From Gordonia jinghuaiqii (GTDB lineage Bacteria > Actinomycetota > Actinomycetes > Mycobacteriales > Mycobacteriaceae), in contig NZ_CP059491.1 of assembly GCF_014041935.1 (NCBI RefSeq), forward strand, positions 3,968,001-4,032,000: DNA of 64,000 bases, written 5' to 3'. Below are positions 59,208 to 64,000 of the stretch, piece by piece. Numbering within the stretch: position 1 is the stretch's first letter; each line of letters opens with the position of its first letter. Under the pieces are notes generated by a model. That model saw nothing but the letters and a program-made list of their open reading frames with translations. It was not told where the DNA came from and did no database searches. Both the position numbers and the translations under genes were made by a program.

Positions 59208-60830
59208 ATGTCCGCACCAACACCACCCACCACGTCCCATTCCAGCGCGGCCGGCGAGAGCGTCATCAAGCCCGGCTACGACACGCGCCTCACCAACGAG
59301 GACCTCGCACCGCTCAAGAACCAGAACTGGACCTGGTACAACATCTTCGCGTTCTGGATGTCGGATGTGCACAGCGTCGGCGGATACGTCTTCGCGGGGA
59401 GCCTGTTCGCGCTCGGCATCGCCGCCTGGCAGGTACTCGTCGCGCTGGTCGTGGGCATCGTGGCCGTCAACATCCTCTGCAACCTCGTCGCGAAGCCGTC
59501 ACAGATAGCCGGAGTCCCGTACCCGGTCACGACCCGGGTCTCCTTCGGTGTGAAGGGCGCCAACATCCCGGCCATCATCCGTGGCGTGATCGCGGTGGTC
59601 TGGTACGGAATCCAGACCTACCTGGCGTCGGTCGCCTTCGGCTTGCTGGCACTGAAGTTCTGGCCCGGCCTCGAACCGTGGGGCGATGTGGACACCCACG
59701 GCTTCCTCGGGCTGTCCGCACTCGGCTGGGCCGGCTTCGTCCTCATGTGGATCCTGCAGGCGGCCGTCTTCTGGAACGGCATGGACACCATCCGCAAGTT
59801 CATCGACTTCTGCGGCCCCGCGGTGTATGTCGTGATGATCGCGCTGGCCGGTTACCTCATCGTCAAGGCCGGCTGGGACAACGTCAGTTTCGATCTGGCG
59901 GTCGGTGACGGCCTGACGGGGTGGTCGTCGATCACCATGATGATCAGCGCGATCGCCCTGGTCGTCTCCTACTTCTCCGGACCGATGCTCAACTTCGGCG
60001 ACTTCTCCCGGTACGGACGGAGTTTCGGCGAGGTCAAGAAGGGCAACTTCTGGGGTCTGCCGGTGAACTTCCTCTTCTTCTCCCTGCTGGTGGTCTGCAC
60101 CGTGTCCGCGGCCGCCACGGTCATCGGTACCGACGAGGACGGCAACATCATCACCGATCCCGTCCACATCGTGGACAGGATCGACAACACCACCGCGGCG
60201 GTTCTCGGCGTGCTCACCTTCGCCATCGCGACCATCGGCATCAACATCGTCGCCAACTTCGTCTCCCCCGCCTTCGACTTCTCCAACGTGGCGCCGACCA
60301 AGATCTCGTGGCGCACCGGCGGAATGATCGCCGCGGTGGGTTCGGTGCTCATCACCCCGTGGAACCTCTTCAACAACCCCACGGCGATCCACTACACGAT
60401 GGACACCCTCGGTGCCGTGATCGGTCCGCTGTTCGGCATTCTCATCGCCGACTTCTACCTGATCAAGAAGCAGCAGATCGTGGTCGACGACCTGTTCACG
60501 ATGAAGCCCGAGGGCACCTACTGGTACCGCAACGGCTGGAACCCGGTCGCGGTGGGCGCCACCGTCATCGCCTCGATCCTGCCGATCGGCGTCGTCATCT
60601 TCGGCACCGCCTACCAGGCGAGCTTCACCTGGTTCATGGGCGCCGCGGTGGGCATGGCGCTGTACTGGGTCGGCATGAAATTCATACCGGCACACCTGAT
60701 CTACGGGTCAGGTCCGCGCGCAACGACGACCACCGACCTCGAAGTCGCGCAGGACTCGGCAGACCCTGCCGACACCACCGCCGCACCGGCGGCCGCCGCA
60801 AGCGTCCCGGAGGGCACCGCGAGCAGCTGA
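59208..60830 (+). CDS. NCS1 family nucleobase/hydantoin/allantoin-type permease
   Basis: A 540-residue membrane protein with about twelve membrane segments. The opening NQNWTWYNIFAFWMSDVHS is the NCS1 hallmark, with Trp and Asn at substrate-contact positions as in the hydantoin transporter Mhp1 and PucI-type allantoin permeases. The tail is Ala/Thr-rich. GGGAG precedes the ATG. It likely imports a nucleobase or hydantoin-like compound with Na+ or H+; the compound cannot be told. It lies 127 bp after the GntR gene, which may regulate it. Confidence 0.9.
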   Translation: MSAPTPPTTSHSSAAGESVIKPGYDTRLTNEDLAPLKNQNWTWYNIFAFWMSDVHSVGGYVFAGSLFALGIAAWQVLVALVVGIVAVNILCNLVAKPSQIAGVPYPVTTRVSFGVKGANIPAIIRGVIAVVWYGIQTYLASVAFGLLALKFWPGLEPWGDVDTHGFLGLSALGWAGFVLMWILQAAVFWNGMDTIRKFIDFCGPAVYVVMIALAGYLIVKAGWDNVSFDLAVGDGLTGWSSITMMISAIALVVSYFSGPMLNFGDFSRYGRSFGEVKKGNFWGLPVNFLFFSLLVVCTVSAAATVIGTDEDGNIITDPVHIVDRIDNTTAAVLGVLTFAIATIGINIVANFVSPAFDFSNVAPTKISWRTGGMIAAVGSVLITPWNLFNNPTAIHYTMDTLGAVIGPLFGILIADFYLIKKQQIVVDDLFTMKPEGTYWYRNGWNPVAVGATVIASILPIGVVIFGTAYQASFTWFMGAAVGMALYWVGMKFIPAHLIYGSGPRATTTTDLEVAQDSADPADTTAAPAAAASVPEGTASS

Positions 60831-60847
60831 CGTCGACCGGCTCCGGA

Positions 60848-60890
60848 ATCCGTGGAGAACATGCGCGCCCGACGCATGTTCTCCACGGAT
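60848..60890. terminator. Strong bidirectional terminator between convergent genes
   Basis: A perfect 18-bp inverted repeat (ATCCGTGGAGAACATGCG and its complement) with a 7-nt loop. It sits between the ends of the permease gene (plus) and the PPOX gene (minus). Confidence 0.85.
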
Positions 60891-60969
60891 CAGTTCCGCC
60901 GGATGTCCGCCAAGCACGAGCGCCGACGCCGTCGGGGTGAGGAGCCGAGCTCTCGTCGTGCCCGACGGC

Positions 60970-61401
60970 TCAGGCGGTGACATCGAGGCTCGCGATGACC
61001 TTGTCCGGTTCGATCCACACCCCCAGTTCCCCCGGCACGCCGTTGCGGGCGCCGAACTCCGCGGCGCGGTCGGCACCCATGTACCGTCCGCCGCACAGCG
61101 CCGCGATGCGACGCACCTCGTCGAGATCCTCGGTGATATGTGCGCGGCCCTGCACCTGGACGAACCCGAACGGGGGGCCGGGCAGGTCCACCGACAGCGT
61201 CACCCGTGGATCACGCAGCAGTGCACGACCTTTGGCGGTGGTCGCCCCGGTGTTGAAGGCGATCCGGTCGCCGTCGAGGACGAACCAGATCGGCGCGACC
61301 AGCGGCCGGCCGTCGGAGGCGAGGAAACCCAGATGGCCGGTCCTGGTACCGGCCGCGAGGAATTCCCGGACGGCCGGGTCGGACAGCGACGTCGCAGACA
61401 T
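60970..61401 (-). CDS. PPOX-class (pyridoxamine-phosphate-oxidase fold) flavin/F420-dependent protein
   Basis: A 143-residue split-barrel protein. The region LGFLASDGRPLVAPIWFVLDG is the cofactor-side motif of the family. Later FGFVQVQGRAHITEDLDEV and the C-terminal EPDKVIASLDV are typical. Such proteins use F420 or FMN to reduce small substrates. The start was set at ATG 61401 behind GGGA; a longer reading frame to 61896 would overlap mftG. Same strand as the mycofactocin genes and 50 bp after mftG, so co-transcription is possible. Confidence 0.87.
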   Translation of the reverse strand: MSATSLSDPAVREFLAAGTRTGHLGFLASDGRPLVAPIWFVLDGDRIAFNTGATTAKGRALLRDPRVTLSVDLPGPPFGFVQVQGRAHITEDLDEVRRIAALCGGRYMGADRAAEFGARNGVPGELGVWIEPDKVIASLDVTA

Positions 61402-61451
61402 GGTCCCAGGGTAGAGCCGCGGACGGCGCCGCCGCAGGATCGGCGCACCGA

Positions 61452-62870
61452 TCACCGCGCGGCCAGCAACTCCCCGATCCGGCAGGCCACCATCATCACG
61501 GTCGCGTGCGGACCGCTGTGACCGCCGCCGGGCAGGATGGACGCATCGACGATGCGCAATCCGTGCGTTCCGTACACACCGCCCAGCCAGTCGGTGCGCA
61601 CCCCCATCGGCATCGTTCCCCAGGCGTGCTGGGAGAACCCGGCCGCAGGGGCCACCGACACACTGCCCGGCACGACGATGTCGGCGAACTCGGGGGCCTG
61701 CAACATCTCGACGACGTGGGCCGCCCCGTCGCGCATCGCGGCAGCCGCCCGCCCGTCCGGTTCCCCGAAGGCGAGACGCACAACAGGCCCGTCGTCGACG
61801 ATCCGCACGGGCGAGGGTCGCATGCAGGCGACCTCGACGATCGGCCCGTGCGCGGGTACACCGCGGATATGGGAGGCGAAATCGTCTCGATAGCAACGGA
61901 TCTCGCAGTCGTCATCGGTGTGGAGCACGGTCGGCAGAACCATGCCGGGTGCCGCCGGACCGCGCCTGCGGTACGACACCGCCAGCGCGCGGTGCTCCCC
62001 CGCCTCGAACTCGCCCGCCTCGAACTCCCCCGCCCCGAACTCACCGCCCGCCGCCCGCAGGCCGAGCACGTCGAGTCCCGACCTGAGCAGGATGCGCGCG
62101 GTACCCAGGGTCCCGGCGGACAGGATCACCTCGCCCGCGGTCACCGACAACGGGCCCGCACGCACCCCGGTGACGGTTCGTCCGCGAGCCACCTCGAGCC
62201 CCTCCACCTCGCAGTCGGTCACCACGAGCAGATTCCGACGCGCCGCGGCCGGCACGAGGTACGCCGCGGCCGAGGTGCGACGCGACATCCCGGTCCGGTT
62301 GGAGAGCACCCGGTTGAGCCCCACCACCGGCCAGCGCTCGTCCACCGGACGCACGGGCACCCGCGTCGACCAGTAGTGTTCGAATGCCGTTCCGGTGTCG
62401 CCGAGTTCGTCATCGGACACCGGTTCGACGCCCATCGTGCCGTACGGGCCGTCGAGTTCGTCGTACGCCGCGGCCACGACGTCGATCTCCCAGCCGCTGG
62501 GCCACGCGGCGAAATCGCCGGGGTGCCAACGCAGGAAATAGCCGCCGTTGACGGCGGAGGATCCGCCCAGCGCCGAGCCGCGGGCGGCCGCCGGGCCGAG
62601 ATCGGTGGCGTGCCGGACGGCGAAGGGGGCGGCGTCGTCGATGGGCAGGCGCCGTAGATCGAGATCCGCGAGCGAGGGCATGCCCGACGGTCCGCGCTCG
62701 ATCAGCACGACCTGACGACCGGGGTCGCGCGAGAGCTTCTCTGCCAGCACACATCCTGCGCTACCGGCGCCGACGATCACGACATCGGCGGTCAGGGCGT
62801 CAGTTCCGAGGTCGGCACGGGGAAGTCCGGCGGTGGTGACGGCGCCGGACGGGGAGGCACCCGCCGTCAT
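61452..62870 (-). CDS. mftG: Mycofactocin-associated GMC-type oxidoreductase MftG
   Basis: A 472-residue FAD-dependent GMC oxidoreductase. The N-terminal Rossmann motif is VVIVGAGSAGCVLAEKL, followed by GSALGGSSAVNGGYFLRW. The C-terminal block has FSQHAWGTMPMG and VDASILPGGGHSGPHATVM with the active-site His residues. MftG is proposed to pass electrons from reduced mycofactocin toward respiration. The ATG overlaps the mftF stop (ATGA). A short repeat, EFGAGEFEAGEFEAGE, lies near residue 285. Confidence 0.88.
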   Translation of the reverse strand: MTAGASPSGAVTTAGLPRADLGTDALTADVVIVGAGSAGCVLAEKLSRDPGRQVVLIERGPSGMPSLADLDLRRLPIDDAAPFAVRHATDLGPAAARGSALGGSSAVNGGYFLRWHPGDFAAWPSGWEIDVVAAAYDELDGPYGTMGVEPVSDDELGDTGTAFEHYWSTRVPVRPVDERWPVVGLNRVLSNRTGMSRRTSAAAYLVPAAARRNLLVVTDCEVEGLEVARGRTVTGVRAGPLSVTAGEVILSAGTLGTARILLRSGLDVLGLRAAGGEFGAGEFEAGEFEAGEHRALAVSYRRRGPAAPGMVLPTVLHTDDDCEIRCYRDDFASHIRGVPAHGPIVEVACMRPSPVRIVDDGPVVRLAFGEPDGRAAAAMRDGAAHVVEMLQAPEFADIVVPGSVSVAPAAGFSQHAWGTMPMGVRTDWLGGVYGTHGLRIVDASILPGGGHSGPHATVMMVACRIGELLAAR

Positions 62871-64000
62871 CGAGAGATGACCGGGCGCAGCGCCTCGGGA
62901 TCCCGGTGGGAGATGACTCCCTGCCACAGCCCGGCGCCATAGGCCAGGTCGTCGAGGCGGTGCATGAGGATGTAGCGCAGAGGTCCGAGTGTGGGTGGGC
63001 TGGTGGGGTCGGCGATCAGGTCCCGAACCCACGACACCACCCCCTCGACGATCGCCACCTGCACCGCGAGTGTGCGGAACCTGCGCGACACGAGAGCGAG
63101 TAACAGTGCCACCGGCCAGTAGTGCCGGCAGATGGCGTCGGCGGCCTGCAGGAGTCCGAATCCCGCCGCCCGCCCGGTCATCTGCGCGGACACCAGCGGC
63201 GCGGAGGGCAGATCGCCCAGGCGCTTTCTCATCCGGACAGCAAGGTGGGTGAGGATGATCATCGCGAGCGCGGCCCCGAAACGGGTCCTCGACAGCAGCG
63301 CGATCACGGCCGCCGCCATCGGGACCGACATGACCATCGGAGCGGCTCGTTCGCCGTGACGGGAGGCCAGGTGCGCGGCCCCGGTTCCGTAGAAGCAGCG
63401 CCGCGACAGAACCGAACGGAGGTCCGTGCGGTGGTCGTGAGCGACGCGGGCGACCGGGTCGTAGCGGATCCGCCAGCCCTCGGCGTGCATCCGCCAGCAG
63501 GCGTCGACATCCTCGGCCACCCGCAGCGATTCATCGAAGCCACAGAAAGCGTTGCGCCGCACAACCATTGCGGCACTGGGCACATAAGGCGTCCGGGTCG
63601 AGGGCCGTACCGCCGACTCGTCGGGCCCCATGTCGAGCGAGGACCACCCGTTCTCGTACCTCTCGGCCAACGACGATGACACACCCTCGCCCGCCCGCAG
63701 GCCGACGATGCGCGGGGCCACCACGCCGACGGTGGGGTCGGAGAAATGCGTCAGCAGCACGGTGAGCCAGTCGGGGTCGGGCACGACGTCGGAATCGAGG
63801 AAGGCAACGAAGTCGGTCGTCGCGGCGGCCGCGCCGGCATTGCGGGCCGCCGACGGTCCGCGGTTCTCGTCGAACCGCAGGACACGCATCCCCGGACGGT
63901 CGGCCCTGATCGGCACCGTCGACCCGTCGTCGACGACGATCACCGACAACCCGTCGAGGGCGGCGAGGAGACGGTCGACGCCGGGCTGGTTGTCGCGAAC
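62867..64000 (-). CDS. mftF: Mycofactocin glycosyltransferase MftF (5' end beyond window)
   Basis: A family 2 glycosyltransferase. The frame is open to the right edge and the visible part starts VRDNQPGVDRLLAAL. GT-A motifs are SVIVVDDGS, NRGPSAARNAGA and DSDVVPDPDWL, with EDVDACWRMHAEGWRI on the acceptor side. The C-terminal ~150 residues hold hydrophobic, membrane-associated segments. MftF adds the glucose chain to the mycofactocin precursor. The call rests on the fused C-terminal region and on the coupled mftG; the rest of the cluster would lie to the right. Confidence 0.88.
   Translation of the reverse strand, partial: VRDNQPGVDRLLAALDGLSVIVVDDGSTVPIRADRPGMRVLRFDENRGPSAARNAGAAAATTDFVAFLDSDVVPDPDWLTVLLTHFSDPTVGVVAPRIVGLRAGEGVSSSLAERYENGWSSLDMGPDESAVRPSTRTPYVPSAAMVVRRNAFCGFDESLRVAEDVDACWRMHAEGWRIRYDPVARVAHDHRTDLRSVLSRRCFYGTGAAHLASRHGERAAPMVMSVPMAAAVIALLSRTRFGAALAMIILTHLAVRMRKRLGDLPSAPLVSAQMTGRAAGFGLLQAADAICRHYWPVALLLALVSRRFRTLAVQVAIVEGVVSWVRDLIADPTSPPTLGPLRYILMHRLDDLAYGAGLWQGVISHRDPEALRPVISR

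Overview
The window is a high-GC actinobacterial chromosome segment. The best guess is a mycolic-acid actinobacterium such as Gordonia or Rhodococcus. The guess rests on the codon bias, frequent GTG/TTG starts, GTGA/ATGA gene overlaps, and mycofactocin genes lying near the S10 ribosomal operon, as they do in mycobacteria. The genus is an inference; no rRNA gene is present to test it.

Left part (1-38.7 kb, minus strand): two giant non-ribosomal peptide synthetase (NRPS) genes, read right to left. A 27-codon leader ORF (38713-38630) overlaps the first NRPS (38633-30465, 2722 aa) by TTGA. The first NRPS overlaps the second (30468 to beyond the left edge, at least 10156 codons with no stop) by GTGA. 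Together they show 11 adenylation domains, 11 condensation domains and 2 epimerization domains, and no thioesterase before the window ends. Module 3 is split: its condensation domain ends the first protein and its adenylation domain begins the second. Three adenylation domains carry a threonine-type code; the others are read here but mostly not assigned.

Middle (38.7-48 kb): divergent from the NRPS genes is a DrrABC-type ABC exporter (39164-42421, plus). Convergent with it are two paralogous family-2 glycosyltransferases (minus). This makes an exported, possibly glycosylated, acyl-peptide a reasonable hypothesis. An untranslated-looking gap of about 640 bp, a phosphoribosyltransferase (plus), and a coupled pair of membrane proteins follow. 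The pair is a histidine kinase with a charged repeat insert and a companion lacking a visible ATPase domain.

Right part (48-64 kb): the S10 ribosomal operon rpsJ-rplC-rplD-rplW-rplB-rpsS-rplV-rpsC-rplP-rpmC-rpsQ (minus), closed by a perfect hairpin. It is followed by a DUF4442 hotdog-fold gene (plus) and a three-gene overlapping operon: an N-acetylglutaminylglutamine-type amidotransferase, an S9 peptidase and a GntR regulator. Next are an NCS1 permease with a strong bidirectional terminator, a PPOX-fold flavin/F420 protein, and the end of the mycofactocin cluster (mftG, and mftF cut by the right edge).

The most noteworthy system is the NRPS locus. It lies on the far side of the S10 operon from the mycofactocin genes, in the interval where the spc ribosomal operon would be expected. 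Points of interest are the split module with matching vestigial adenylation segments at both protein ends, two condensation domains with altered HHxxxDG motifs, and the leader ORF.
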